From NCBI RefSeq assembly GCF_007097145.1, contig NZ_VJVZ01000009.1:124001-188000 (forward strand): a DNA stretch of 64,000 nt, given 5' to 3'. This document shows, one piece after another, positions 51,805-60,376 of the stretch (position 1 is the first letter of the stretch; each line of letters begins with the position of its first letter). A model generated the notes under the pieces. The model searched no databases and was not told the DNA's origin. It saw nothing but the letters and a program-made list of their open reading frames with translations. Both the position numbers and the translations under genes were made by a program. This DNA is from Flavobacterium zepuense. GTDB taxonomy: Bacteria > Bacteroidota > Bacteroidia > Flavobacteriales > Flavobacteriaceae.

Positions 51805-54261
51805 ATGAAATTGGTGACCTTTAAGTTGCAGTTTTGCGTGCTATTTTTTTCTTTGATGCTGGTGTTAAGCGGATGTTCAACAACGTCCGATTCGGCTTCG
51901 CCGAGGCAAACCGTTACGTTGACAGACGGCTGGAAGTTTTCGAAAGAAGTTAAGGGCGATGCCTTTGCAGCTAACTTTAACGATTCCAGCTGGGAAAAGG
52001 TGAGTGTGCCGCACGACTGGGCTATTTATGGCCCGTTTGATAAAAAATGGGACATGCAAAAAGTGGCCATCGTACAAAATGGTGAAAAGGAAGCTACCGA
52101 AAAAACCGGACGTACCGGAGCCCTGCCACACATAGGCACAGGCTGGTACCGCAAAACCTTTACCCTGCCCAAATTTACAGAGGGCAAAAAAGCACTCCTG
52201 GTTTTTGAAGGCGCCATGAGCGAGCCACAGGTATATTTAAACGGTAAAAAAGTTGGGCAATGGGCGTATGGCTATGCCTATTTTTACATAGACATTAGCA
52301 AAGACCTGGTGGCAGGAGAGAACACGCTTGCTGTGCAACTTACCAACAGGGAGTATTCTTCGCGCTGGTACCCGGGTGCGGGTTTGTATCGCAAGGTAAA
52401 TATTGTGGTTAAAAATCAGGAAAGTTTTGAGCAGTGGGCTACATATATTACTACGCCAACGATTGCCAGTAATGCCGCAACTGTAAACATTAAAACAACA
52501 GCTTCAGGCAGCGGTATTTATTTGGTAACAAAAATACTCGATGCTACAGGTAGAGAGGTTGCTTCACACAAAAGCGATGCAGTAGATCAGGGCTTTGAGC
52601 AAAATTTAGTGGTTCCTGAACCTAAACTCTGGAGCCCTGAAACCCCCTATCTATATACTGCCGTTACACAACTGTATGCAGGCGATGTTTTAAAAGACGA
52701 AGAAACTATAAAATTCGGTATTCGTGAAATTAAATATGAACCGCAAAAGGGCTTTAGCCTTAACGGTAAAATAACAAAGTTTAAAGGAGTGTGCCTTCAC
52801 CACGATCTTGGCCCGCTTGGGGCTGCGGTTAATAAGGCTGCATTGCGCAGGCAGCTTACCATTTTAAAAGACCTGGGCTGTAACGCCATACGCAGTTCGC
52901 ACAACATGCCTTCTATGGAGCAGCTGGAACTGGCCGATGAAATGGGCTTTATGTTCCTTGCCGAGAGTTTTGACGAATGGGCAAAGCCTAAAGTTGAGAA
53001 CGGCTACCACCGTTTTTTTGAAGATTATGCCGAAAAAGATATTGTGAACCTGGTAAGGGCAACCCGCAACCACCCATGCATTGTGATGTGGAGCAGTGGT
53101 AACGAGGTACCCGACCAATATGGTGCCGAAGGCCTTACAAGGGCGAAATTTTTGCAGGATGTTTTTCATAGGGAAGACCCTACACGCCCTGTAACTGTGG
53201 GTATGGATCAGGTAAAACAAACTATGGAGTCGGGCTTTGGGGCGTTGTTAGATGTACCGGGGCTTAACTACAGAGTACACCTTTATGAAGATGCTTACAA
53301 AGCGTTCCCGCAAGGGTTTATTTTAGGGTCTGAAACGGCATCTACAGTAAGCTCACGCGGTATTTATAAATTCCCTGTGGTTCAGGCTAAAGAAAAGCAA
53401 TATAATGACCTGCAAACATCGTCTTACGACCTTGAGGCGTGCAGCTGGAGTAATGTACCCGATGAGGATTTTGTGTTACAGGATGATAAGCCGTGGGTTA
53501 TAGGCGAGTTTGTATGGACGGGCTTTGATTATCTTGGCGAGCCAACCCCTTATGACGAAAAATGGCCGTCGCGCAGTTCGTATTTTGGAATGGTAGATCT
53601 TGCAGGCATCCCTAAAGACCGTTTTTACCTGTACAGGAGCCGTTGGAATACCAAAGACGAAACCCTACACATACTGCCACACTGGAACTGGGAAGGCCGC
53701 GAAGGGCAAACTACTCCGGTTTTTGTGTACACCAACTATGATAGTGCCGAACTTTTTGTAAACGGCAAAAGTATGGGCATCCAGAAAAAAAGCAAAGCCA
53801 CACCACAAAACAGGTACCGCCTTATGTGGATGGACGTGAAATATGAGCCGGGGACCCTAAAGGTGGTTGCTTTTGATAAAAACGGCAAGCCTGTAGCCGA
53901 AGAAGAAATACACACTGCCGGAAAACCGCACCATTTGGTTTTAGACCCGGACAGGAAAACCTTAACTGCCGATGGTGAGGATATCTCTTTTGTAACGGTA
54001 AGTGTGGTTGATGAAAAAGGCAATCCGTGCCCAACGGCTACCAACCAGTTGAACTTTAAAGTTAGCGGTGCCGGTACCTACAGGGCAGCCTGTAACGGCG
54101 ATGCAACCTCGTTAGAGATCTTCCATAAGCCGACTATGAAGCTCTTTAGCGGTAAGTTGGTTGTTTTGGTACAGTCAGGCATAGAGTCGGGTGACATCCA
54201 ATTAGAAGTTACTGGAAACGGTTTGGAGAAAGGCATGCTTAACCTTACTGCGAAGCAATAA
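51805..54261 (+). CDS. GH2 beta-galactosidase lipoprotein with DUF4982 domain
   Basis: 818 residues. Lipobox Cys24 (VLSGC). GH2 jelly roll (about 35-210), Ig-like (215-315), barrel (315-610) with acid/base Glu in MWSSGNEVPDQ and nucleophile in LGSETASTVSSRG. A DUF4982-like module (about 635-705) and an Ig-like C-terminal domain follow. Lipid-anchored, unlike the soluble GH2 at 42169-45006. Beta-galactosidase or related exo-activity. No adjacent transporter. Confidence 0.9.
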   Translation: MKLVTFKLQFCVLFFSLMLVLSGCSTTSDSASPRQTVTLTDGWKFSKEVKGDAFAANFNDSSWEKVSVPHDWAIYGPFDKKWDMQKVAIVQNGEKEATEKTGRTGALPHIGTGWYRKTFTLPKFTEGKKALLVFEGAMSEPQVYLNGKKVGQWAYGYAYFYIDISKDLVAGENTLAVQLTNREYSSRWYPGAGLYRKVNIVVKNQESFEQWATYITTPTIASNAATVNIKTTASGSGIYLVTKILDATGREVASHKSDAVDQGFEQNLVVPEPKLWSPETPYLYTAVTQLYAGDVLKDEETIKFGIREIKYEPQKGFSLNGKITKFKGVCLHHDLGPLGAAVNKAALRRQLTILKDLGCNAIRSSHNMPSMEQLELADEMGFMFLAESFDEWAKPKVENGYHRFFEDYAEKDIVNLVRATRNHPCIVMWSSGNEVPDQYGAEGLTRAKFLQDVFHREDPTRPVTVGMDQVKQTMESGFGALLDVPGLNYRVHLYEDAYKAFPQGFILGSETASTVSSRGIYKFPVVQAKEKQYNDLQTSSYDLEACSWSNVPDEDFVLQDDKPWVIGEFVWTGFDYLGEPTPYDEKWPSRSSYFGMVDLAGIPKDRFYLYRSRWNTKDETLHILPHWNWEGREGQTTPVFVYTNYDSAELFVNGKSMGIQKKSKATPQNRYRLMWMDVKYEPGTLKVVAFDKNGKPVAEEEIHTAGKPHHLVLDPDRKTLTADGEDISFVTVSVVDEKGNPCPTATNQLNFKVSGAGTYRAACNGDATSLEIFHKPTMKLFSGKLVVLVQSGIESGDIQLEVTGNGLEKGMLNLTAKQ

Positions 54262-54277
54262 CAAGATATGACGCCAT

Positions 54278-54318
54278 AAAAAGAAAGCCGACTGTAAATA
54301 ACAGTCGGCTTTCTTTTT
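54278..54318. terminator. Strong bidirectional terminator
   Basis: A 17-bp perfect stem (54278-54294 with 54302-54318; core AGCCGACTG/CAGTCGGCT) with a 7-nt loop, flanked by A and T runs. It ends the GH2 gene on plus and DUF1015 on minus. Confidence 0.93.
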
Positions 54319-54325
54319 ATATATG

Positions 54326-54357
54326 AACTTTAAACTCTTAACTCACAACTCATAAAC
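54326..54357. repeat. Heptamer-periodic repeat after DUF1015
   Basis: TGAACTT, TAAACTC, TTAACTC, ACAACTC, ATAAACC in register: degenerate 7-bp units running from the terminator into the last codons of DUF1015. Confidence 0.5.
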
Positions 54358-55557
54358 CACCAGCCCGCTCCTGAATTTAGGCTCAATATAAGTGCTTTTT
54401 GGCGGCATGATAAGGTTGTTATCAGCCAGTTGCTTAATCTCGTTAATACTGGCAGGAAACAGCATAAAACCAACCTGATACTCGCCGTTATCTATCAGTT
54501 CTTTAATGATGGTAATAGGTTTGTTGCCGGGTATGTATTCTATACGCTCATCATTTCGTAAATCGCTGATACCTAAAAGCGGGTGTAGTACTTTTTCGTA
54601 TAATATCTGGGCATCCAATGCCTCTAAAACCGAATCAAACTCGGTATTCTTTAACTGCAGGGCGTAAAATTCGCCACGCAGGTACATCCCAAAGCTGAAT
54701 TTTTCTTCGGGTTTCCAAAGTTCCAGGTGCTTATTGGTAACTGTAAAATCTTTAGATAATGCTTTTAAAAATTGCTCTTTAGTAAGCCCGTTAAGGTCGT
54801 GAATAATGCGGTTGTACTCGTATATCTTCAGGTCGGTCTCGGCAATTAAAAAACTCATAAAGTAGTTGAGGTTGCCGTTACCGGAAGCCTTATCCTGCTC
54901 GTACAATAACTCTGATGATGCCGACCTGTGGTGCCCATCGGCAATATAAAGGCTCTCTATGCCTTCAAACTGCTGTTGCAGCCACTGTATCTCGGCTTCG
55001 TCTTTAACGCGCCACAGCGTGTGTTTATCGCGGTTAAGCGACGAAAATAAGTACAGCGGACGCTTTTGCTTGCGGTGGTGTATCCACTGTTGCAGTTCGG
55101 GTTTTTCGGGGTAGGTAATAAGCACCGGCTCGGTATTAAAGCCCGTTTGATGCAGGTAATCTTTAAAATACTCTACACGGTAGGGCAGGGTATCTTCGTG
55201 TTTTTTAATCACGTTGTTTTGGTAATCTTCTATAGAGGTACCTGCAATGATACCGGTAAAAACCCTGTTTTTACTCTGAATTTCGTATAGGTAAAATACA
55301 GCGCCGGCCTCCTGCTTAAGCACCTGCTCATCTTTAAACTCCTGGTATTTGGTGTGAACCGACTTAAACCTTGTTTCTGCCGAAGCTTTTTGCTGGTTGA
55401 TGTATGCCGGTTTTAAAATGTGTAAAAACGAGAATGGGTTATAGTCCAGTTGCGAGGCCAGTTCGGCAGGGCTGTACTCATCATAAGAGCGTGATGTAAC
55501 CAGGCTTACTTTATCGCGTGCCGGGCGAACTGCTTTAAAAGGGACTATTTTTGCCAA
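54343..55557 (-). CDS. DUF1015 domain protein
   Basis: 404 residues from the TTG at 55557, giving the normal family start (M)AKIVPFKAVRPARDKV. A longer frame to 55650 would translate repeat sequence and is rejected. Family blocks: RSYDEYSPAELA, ADGHHRSASSELL and DLRNDERIEYIPG. DUF1015 proteins are cytoplasmic and of unknown biochemical function. In many bacteria they lie near serine biosynthesis genes; here the next gene is a hydroxyacyl-CoA dehydrogenase. Confidence 0.85.
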   Translation of the reverse strand: MAKIVPFKAVRPARDKVSLVTSRSYDEYSPAELASQLDYNPFSFLHILKPAYINQQKASAETRFKSVHTKYQEFKDEQVLKQEAGAVFYLYEIQSKNRVFTGIIAGTSIEDYQNNVIKKHEDTLPYRVEYFKDYLHQTGFNTEPVLITYPEKPELQQWIHHRKQKRPLYLFSSLNRDKHTLWRVKDEAEIQWLQQQFEGIESLYIADGHHRSASSELLYEQDKASGNGNLNYFMSFLIAETDLKIYEYNRIIHDLNGLTKEQFLKALSKDFTVTNKHLELWKPEEKFSFGMYLRGEFYALQLKNTEFDSVLEALDAQILYEKVLHPLLGISDLRNDERIEYIPGNKPITIIKELIDNGEYQVGFMLFPASINEIKQLADNNLIMPPKSTYIEPKFRSGLVVYEL

Positions 55558-55610
55558 GGTTTGTTTAGGGTTTAGGGTTAAGAGTTGAGAGTTTTGAGTT
55601 ACGGATTGCG
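55558..55610. repeat. Heptamer-periodic repeat before DUF1015
   Basis: On plus: TTTAGGG, TTTAGGG, TTAAGAG, TTGAGAG, TTTTGAG, TTACGGA in register, ending at the TTG start codon. Superficially telomere-like, but degenerate and bacterial. Confidence 0.55.
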
Positions 55611-55622
55611 TAAAATGTTGTC

Positions 55623-55697
55623 CCATTTCGACCATAGGGAGAAATCTCAAAATAAATAAGAAGATTTCTCCACTACGTTACACTTCGGTCGAAATGG
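55623..55697. repeat. Palindromic intergenic repeat with nested arms
   Basis: CCATTTCGACC (55623-55633) with GGTCGAAATGG (55687-55697), and nested GGAGAAATCT (55638-55647) with AGATTTCTCC (55662-55671). A TGCGACTGCGACCTGCC hexamer-like stretch and CCTGCC/GGCAGG hairpin (55743-55762) follow. It looks like a dispersed Flavobacteria element. Confidence 0.6.
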
Positions 55698-55769
55698 AAA
55701 AACTGCCTGCTATTAGGGTCAATCTGCTAACTGCGACTGCGACCTGCCTACCGGCAGGCAGGCTGAAAA

Positions 55770-56660
55770 CTATTTAGAGAATTGGCGCGCGATTTTCTCC
55801 GCTTTCTTACTCTCTGAATAATCGTAAAAACCTTCGCCAGATTTTACACCAAACTTACCGGCCCTTACCATGTTTACCAATAACGGGCATGGTGCATATT
55901 TAGGGTTTTTAAAACCATCGTGCATTACGTACAGTATAGACAGGCAAACATCTAACCCAATAAAGTCGGCTAACTGTAGCGGACCCATAGGATGTGCCAT
56001 ACCTAATTTCATAACCGTATCTATTTCATACACGCCGGCAACTCCGTTGTAAAGGGTCTCTATAGCCTCGTTAATCATGGGCATCAATATTCGGTTAGCC
56101 ACAAAACCAGGGTAATCGTTAACCTCTACGGGTACTTTACCCAGTTTTTCCGACAGCTCCATTATAGATTTGGTAACTTCATCAGTAGTATTGTACCCAC
56201 GGATAATTTCTACCAGTTTCATAATAGGAACTGGGTTCATAAAGTGCATGCCAATAACCTTGTCCTGCCTGTTAGTAACTGCCGCTATCTGCGTGATAGA
56301 TATAGACGATGTATTGGTAGCCAGTATGGTATTGGAATCGCAAAACGCGTCAAGGTCTTTAAATATCTTAAGTTTAAGGTCTACATTTTCGGTAGCGGCC
56401 TCAACAACCAGGTCAACATTTACCACACCATCTTTAATATCGGTATAAGTAATAATATTGCCAATAGTTTTCATTTTGTCTTCGTTAGTAATGGTGCCTT
56501 TGGCAACCATGCGCTCCAGGTTGGCAGCAATGGTAGCCATACCTTTATCTAACGATTTTTCTGATACATCAATAAGCTTAACGCTAAACCCGCTTTGTGC
56601 AAAGGTGTGTGCTATGCCGTTGCCCATGGTTCCGGCGCCTATTACTGCTATGTTTTTCAT
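55770..56660 (-). CDS. 3-hydroxyacyl-CoA / 3-hydroxybutyryl-CoA dehydrogenase
   Basis: 296 residues. NAD-binding start IGAGTMGNGIAHTFAQSGF, ATNTSSISITQIA, catalytic-region GMHFMNPVPIMKLVEII and NDYPGFVANRILMPMINEA. It oxidises 3-hydroxyacyl-CoA in fatty-acid or butanoate metabolism. Upstream neighbour encodes a small membrane protein. Substrate chain length cannot be told. Confidence 0.93.
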   Translation of the reverse strand: MKNIAVIGAGTMGNGIAHTFAQSGFSVKLIDVSEKSLDKGMATIAANLERMVAKGTITNEDKMKTIGNIITYTDIKDGVVNVDLVVEAATENVDLKLKIFKDLDAFCDSNTILATNTSSISITQIAAVTNRQDKVIGMHFMNPVPIMKLVEIIRGYNTTDEVTKSIMELSEKLGKVPVEVNDYPGFVANRILMPMINEAIETLYNGVAGVYEIDTVMKLGMAHPMGPLQLADFIGLDVCLSILYVMHDGFKNPKYAPCPLLVNMVRAGKFGVKSGEGFYDYSESKKAEKIARQFSK

Positions 56661-56688
56661 GATAAGTTTGTTTTGTATATGAGTTTGG

Positions 56689-57168
56689 TTAGTTTGTAAA
56701 ATCTACAAGATCTGTAATTACATTGGTTTCAAGATTGCCCAAATAAACCAGCCTGCGTTGTATGTAAGGCCTGATCTCATTAAAGTTAGAATGGTATTGT
56801 TCAGAAATTTTAGCCACCTTTTTAGTGCCTGCCATTATGTATATGTATTCGTGGCGGGAGTACCTGCCCCATACACTGGAAGTAAAATATCCGGTAATAT
56901 CGTTAAGGAAATACTTATGCGGCTTGCCGAAACCAAAATAGCGCTTTACGGTTAGGCTATAATCGTCAAACGAAACCGCAACTATTTTTGTCCTGAACGA
57001 GTTGTATAAAGACAATACCCCGATAGCAGCAATGATATAAACAAATTTGCCGCCGGGTACGGTAGTAAAAACACTTTTAAATATGCTTACATGCCAAAAA
57101 ATAATCAGCACTACAAATACTAAATAGAGTACTGATACATAAGCAGTATATTTAAATTTAGATGTCAT
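56689..57168 (-). CDS. Two-helix membrane protein with PH-like domain
   Basis: 159 residues. Two membrane helices (about 8-30 and 38-58) are followed by a beta-rich domain (FDDYSLTVKRYFGFGKPHKYFLNDITGYF and HEYIYIMAGTKKVAKISEQY) similar to bacterial PH-like DUFs. No enzyme motif. Function unknown. Confidence 0.65.
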   Translation of the reverse strand: MTSKFKYTAYVSVLYLVFVVLIIFWHVSIFKSVFTTVPGGKFVYIIAAIGVLSLYNSFRTKIVAVSFDDYSLTVKRYFGFGKPHKYFLNDITGYFTSSVWGRYSRHEYIYIMAGTKKVAKISEQYHSNFNEIRPYIQRRLVYLGNLETNVITDLVDFTN

Positions 57169-57184
57169 TTGAGTGTAATAATGG

Positions 57185-57225
57185 GCAATTCAATTGTGAA
57201 CGCATTGTGTTCACAATTGAATTGC
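57185..57225. other. Perfect 17-bp inverted repeat
   Basis: GCAATTCAATTGTGAAC (57185-57201) and GTTCACAATTGAATTGC (57209-57225) with a 7-nt loop. It lies between two minus-strand genes without a T-run, so it may be an operator, a processing hairpin or a terminator lacking U-tract. Confidence 0.65.
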
Positions 57226-57260
57226 TTAACATCTATAAGTATATTGGCCTGTAGCATGTA

Positions 57261-58226
57261 TTAACTTTTAAAGCACTCAATAATTCTATGGGCTACGCGA
57301 AGTGCTTCGGTGCCGTCTTCCAGCGTTACTACCGGGGTAGTGTTATTGTTTATGGCATCCGCAAAGGTTTCAAGTTCGTCTAAAATGGCGTTGTTGGCCT
57401 CAACATCAGGGTTATCAAAGTAAATTTGCTTTTTGATGCCCTCTGCGTTTTGAAGTATCATATCAAAATCGCCGGGAACTTCGGGTGCATCCTTCATTTT
57501 AACCACCTCGCACACCTTGTCTAAAAAGTCGACAGAGATGTATGCATCTTTTTGGAAAAAGCGCGATTTGCGCATATTTTTCATAGAGATACGGCTGGCA
57601 GTAAGGTTAGCCACACAGCCATTTTCGAATTCGATGCGGGCGTTGGCAATATCCGGAGTGTCGCTTATAACCGACACACCGCTGGCATAAATATTTTGCA
57701 CCTTAGATTTTACCACGCTTAATATTACATCAATATCGTGTATCATAAGATCTAAAACCACAGGCACATCCGTTCCGCGCGGGTTAAACTCGGCTAATCG
57801 GTGCGTTTCTATAAACATAGGGTTTTCTATCTTGTGTTTGGTAGCTGTAAAAGCAGGGTTAAAACGCTCTACGTGGCCTACCTGTCCTTTTACATTACGT
57901 TCTTTAGCAAGCTGCATAATTTCTTCGGCCTCAGCAACGGTATTGGCAATAGGCTTTTCTATAAAAAGGTGTTTGCCTGCGTTTATAACTTCTATGGCGC
58001 AATCGTAGTGCGAAAGGGTAGGGGTAACAATATCTACTACATCTACCGCCTGTATGAGTTCGCTTATTGTATCAAATTTTTTGTATCCAAATTCGTGTGC
58101 AACTTTATCTGCATTATCGCTGTTAGGGTCGTAAAAACCAACAAGCTCATATTTTTGGGACTGGTTTAGCAAACGCAGGTGTATCTTTCCCAGATGGCCT
58201 GCGCCCAAAACGCCAACTTTTAGCAT
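57261..58226 (-). CDS. Gfo/Idh/MocA-family oxidoreductase
   Basis: 321 residues. Rossmann start GVLGAGHLGKIHLRLL, EKPIANTVAEAEE (EKP motif), GHVERFNPAF and DLMIHDIDVILSVV (catalytic His/Asp region). NAD(P)-dependent sugar or related oxidoreductase; the substrate is not evident. A -7 box (TATTTTTG, 58243-58250 on minus) precedes it. Confidence 0.9.
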   Translation of the reverse strand: MLKVGVLGAGHLGKIHLRLLNQSQKYELVGFYDPNSDNADKVAHEFGYKKFDTISELIQAVDVVDIVTPTLSHYDCAIEVINAGKHLFIEKPIANTVAEAEEIMQLAKERNVKGQVGHVERFNPAFTATKHKIENPMFIETHRLAEFNPRGTDVPVVLDLMIHDIDVILSVVKSKVQNIYASGVSVISDTPDIANARIEFENGCVANLTASRISMKNMRKSRFFQKDAYISVDFLDKVCEVVKMKDAPEVPGDFDMILQNAEGIKKQIYFDNPDVEANNAILDELETFADAINNNTTPVVTLEDGTEALRVAHRIIECFKS

Positions 58227-58242
58227 AAGAATATATTTTTAT

Positions 58243-58250
58243 CAAAAATA
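58243..58250 (-). promoter_or_regulatory. -7 box for the Gfo/Idh gene
   Basis: TATTTTTG on minus, a perfect TAnnTTTG match, 16 bases before the ATG. Confidence 0.45.
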
Positions 58251-58308
58251 AGATTATTTACAGTCAATTTCCAAAAAATAGCATTCAAAACAACGATTGC
58301 ACTGCGTT

Positions 58309-58316
58309 TATTTTTG
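58309..58316 (+). promoter_or_regulatory. -7 box for pcm
   Basis: TATTTTTG. It overlaps the first in-frame TTG (58314) of the longest possible frame, so transcription would start after that codon. This supports the TTG at 58392. Confidence 0.5.
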
Positions 58317-58391
58317 TTGGCAAAGTTATTTTCAGCGCTTGGAAATTTAACAATTTGTTCACTATTTTTACGGTTCAACAATATCTACGTT

Positions 58392-59039
58392 TTGAAAGAC
58401 ACCGCCAAACATCAGGGACTTCGTAATCAATTGGTAAGCGTACTGCAGCAAAAAGGCATTACCGATAAAAATGTGCTGGAAGCCATTAAAAAAATTCCGC
58501 GCCACCTTTTTCTTAATTCCAGTTTTGAAGATTACGCCTACCAGGACAAGGCTTTCCCTATAGGTGCCGGGCAAACCATATCGCAGCCTTATACGGTGGC
58601 TTTTCAGAGCCAGTTATTACAGGTGGAAAAAGACCACAAGGTATTGGAAATTGGTACCGGATCAGGCTACCAAACGGCTGTTTTGTACATGATGGGCGCC
58701 AAAGTATATAGTGTAGAAAGGCAGAACGAACTGTTTAAATCCACATCGTTACTATTACCTAAGCTGGGTATTAGGCCCAAGCACCTTTCATTTGGCGATG
58801 GCTACAAAGGCCTGCCTAATTACGGCCCGTTTGACAGCGTTATTGTAACCGCAGGCGCACCCATGATACCCAAGCCGCTTATGGCCCAGCTAAAAATAGG
58901 AGGCAGGCTGGTAATACCTGTTGGTGGCGAAAATCAACCCCAGATAATGACATTACTAATACGCAAAAGCGAAACCCAGTTTGAAAAACATGAGTTGGGC
59001 GAATTTAGGTTTGTACCTCTTTTAGAAAATAAAAATTAA
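58392..59039 (+). CDS. pcm: Protein-L-isoaspartate O-methyltransferase
   Basis: 215 residues from a TTG at 58392, giving the family-like start (M)KDTAKHQGLRNQLV. The longest frame would begin inside the -7 box. SAM-binding LEIGTGSGYQTAVL, DKAFPIGAGQTISQPY and VTAGAPMIPKPLMAQLKIGGRLVIPVG are Pcm hallmarks. It repairs isoaspartyl residues in the cytoplasm. Convergent with smpB. Confidence 0.93.
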   Translation: MKDTAKHQGLRNQLVSVLQQKGITDKNVLEAIKKIPRHLFLNSSFEDYAYQDKAFPIGAGQTISQPYTVAFQSQLLQVEKDHKVLEIGTGSGYQTAVLYMMGAKVYSVERQNELFKSTSLLLPKLGIRPKHLSFGDGYKGLPNYGPFDSVIVTAGAPMIPKPLMAQLKIGGRLVIPVGGENQPQIMTLLIRKSETQFEKHELGEFRFVPLLENKN

Positions 59040-59066
59040 TTATGCTGCGGCGGAGATGTAGTAAGC

Positions 59067-59093
59067 AAAAAGCCATCATAACGATGGCTTTTT
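59067..59093. terminator. Bidirectional terminator
   Basis: AAAAAGCCATC (59067-59077) and GATGGCTTTTT (59083-59093), 5-nt loop. It serves pcm on plus and, overlapping it, smpB on minus. The smpB stop is at its edge (59094). Confidence 0.85.
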
Positions 59094-59549
59094 CTATTTG
59101 TATTCTTTCTTTATCCTGTCCAGGTCGCGTTTGGTGTCGCGTTCTTTCATGGTTTCGCGTTTGTCGTAGTTTTTCTTACCGCGGCAAAGGCCAATATCAA
59201 GCTTTGCCATACCTTTTTCGTTAGTGAACAACCGTAGGGGTATAATGGTTAATCCCTGGTTCTGCACGCTTTTTAAAAGGCTTTTAAGCTCTTTTTTGTT
59301 AAGCAGGAGCTTGCGTTCGCTTTTAGGTATATGAGTAAAGCTTCGGCTATAGGCGTATTCTTCTATACTGGTATTAATAGCAAACAGCTCATGCTCATGA
59401 AATTCGCAAAAGCTTTCGGCAATAGATGCCTTGCCCAGCCTTATGGATTTTATCTCAGATCCTGCCAGTACAATGCCCGCCGTATACTTCTCGATTATCT
59501 CGTAATCAAACCGTGCGCGCTTATTTAATATGTTAACCGTTTTTTGCAT
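59094..59549 (-). CDS. smpB: SsrA-binding protein SmpB
   Basis: 151 residues from the ATG at 59549 (MQKTVNILNKRARFDYEI). The GTG at 59570 lies upstream of the -7 box (59558-59565), so it is rejected. EIIEKYTAGIVLAGSEIKSIRLGKASIAESFCEF and RSFTHIPKSERKLLLNKKEL are typical. It binds tmRNA for trans-translation. The basic C-terminal tail (KKNYDKRETMKERDTKRDLDR) is as expected. Confidence 0.95.
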   Translation of the reverse strand: MQKTVNILNKRARFDYEIIEKYTAGIVLAGSEIKSIRLGKASIAESFCEFHEHELFAINTSIEEYAYSRSFTHIPKSERKLLLNKKELKSLLKSVQNQGLTIIPLRLFTNEKGMAKLDIGLCRGKKNYDKRETMKERDTKRDLDRIKKEYK

Positions 59550-59557
59550 AAGGACTG

Positions 59558-59565
59558 CAAATGTA
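59558..59565 (-). promoter_or_regulatory. -7 box for smpB
   Basis: TACATTTG on minus, 8 bases before the ATG at 59549. It supports that start over the upstream GTG. Confidence 0.45.
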
Positions 59566-59604
59566 AGCACAAATGTTTAATGCACCAACAGCATTAAGAA
59601 AGTG

Positions 59605-60087
59605 TTACGTTTTAATGAGCTCGTGGGTAATTTTACTGCCTGTAACGGTTATTTTGTACAGGTAGCCAAACTCATTATCGGGTATATCAGGATATGTTTT
59701 TTCTAAAAGCAACTCGTTAATTGCGGCCGGTATGGTATTGCTGTGTCCTACAATAAGCAATGTTTTGCCACGGTATTTATTGGCAAGCCCCATTAAGGGC
59801 ATATCGGGGTCGTAGGTTTCAAACAGGTGTTTGTTTTGTGCTTCGCCTATGGGCCAGGCGGTAAGGGCTGTACGTTTATAGCTGGTTACAAAAAAGTAAT
59901 CAATAGGTTTGTCTTTAAAATACTGTGCCCATTTTGCTGCACGGGCCTTACCGGCTTCAGATAACTCAGGGTCGGCACTGTTATCAACCTTTTCGGCATG
60001 GCGAATAAGGTAAATAGTAGTGGTAGCGCTTTGGCTCCATAATTTGGTAAAGAACAGGAAGGTTATAACAAGGTAAATGTTTTTCAT
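59605..60087 (-). CDS. Histidine phosphatase family protein (SixA/phosphoglycerate mutase-like)
   Basis: 160 residues, signal peptide about 1-18, so probably periplasmic. Catalytic RHAEKVD motif near residue 30 and second His in VGHSNTIPAAINELL. Other residues of the RHG fold (SYKRTALTAWPIGE) are present. Substrate unknown; the export differs from cytosolic mutases. Confidence 0.88.
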   Translation of the reverse strand: MKNIYLVITFLFFTKLWSQSATTTIYLIRHAEKVDNSADPELSEAGKARAAKWAQYFKDKPIDYFFVTSYKRTALTAWPIGEAQNKHLFETYDPDMPLMGLANKYRGKTLLIVGHSNTIPAAINELLLEKTYPDIPDNEFGYLYKITVTGSKITHELIKT

Positions 60088-60145
60088 AGGATGAAGTTGA
60101 ATTATTATACTAACATCTAATTTTATTATTTAGTATTTTTACGGC

Positions 60146-60376
60146 ATGGAAAAACCTACTTCTAACAACCCGATGCACGGCATTACCCTTAAAAAGATAT
60201 TGGAAGACCTTGAAGCTTTTTACGGCTTTGATACCCTGGGCGAACTCATAAACATTAAATGTTTTAATGATAACCCCAGCATTAAATCAAGCCTTACCTT
60301 TTTGCGTAAAACCGACTGGGCACGCAAAAAGGTAGAAGAACTTTATATTAAAACACTGCCCAAACTAAACGCTTAA
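60146..60376 (+). CDS. VF530-family DNA-binding protein (DUF2132)
   Basis: 76 residues, the typical size. [33 protein letters not shown], followed by [24 protein letters not shown], matches the VF530 helical fold. Cytoplasmic. DNA binding is from family description. It overlaps the end of the convergent membrane-protein gene by 4 bases. Confidence 0.87.
   Translation: MEKPTSNNPMHGITLKKILEDLEAFYGFDTLGELINIKCFNDNPSIKSSLTFLRKTDWARKKVEELYIKTLPKLNA

Noticed and set aside
55558..55575. Telomere-like TTTAGGG repeats as sign of a eukaryotic contig
   Set aside because: Only two exact units within a degenerate array, surrounded by clearly bacterial genes.
55558..55650. N-terminal extension of DUF1015
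   Set aside because: It translates heptamer and palindromic repeats. The family start aligns with the TTG at 55557.
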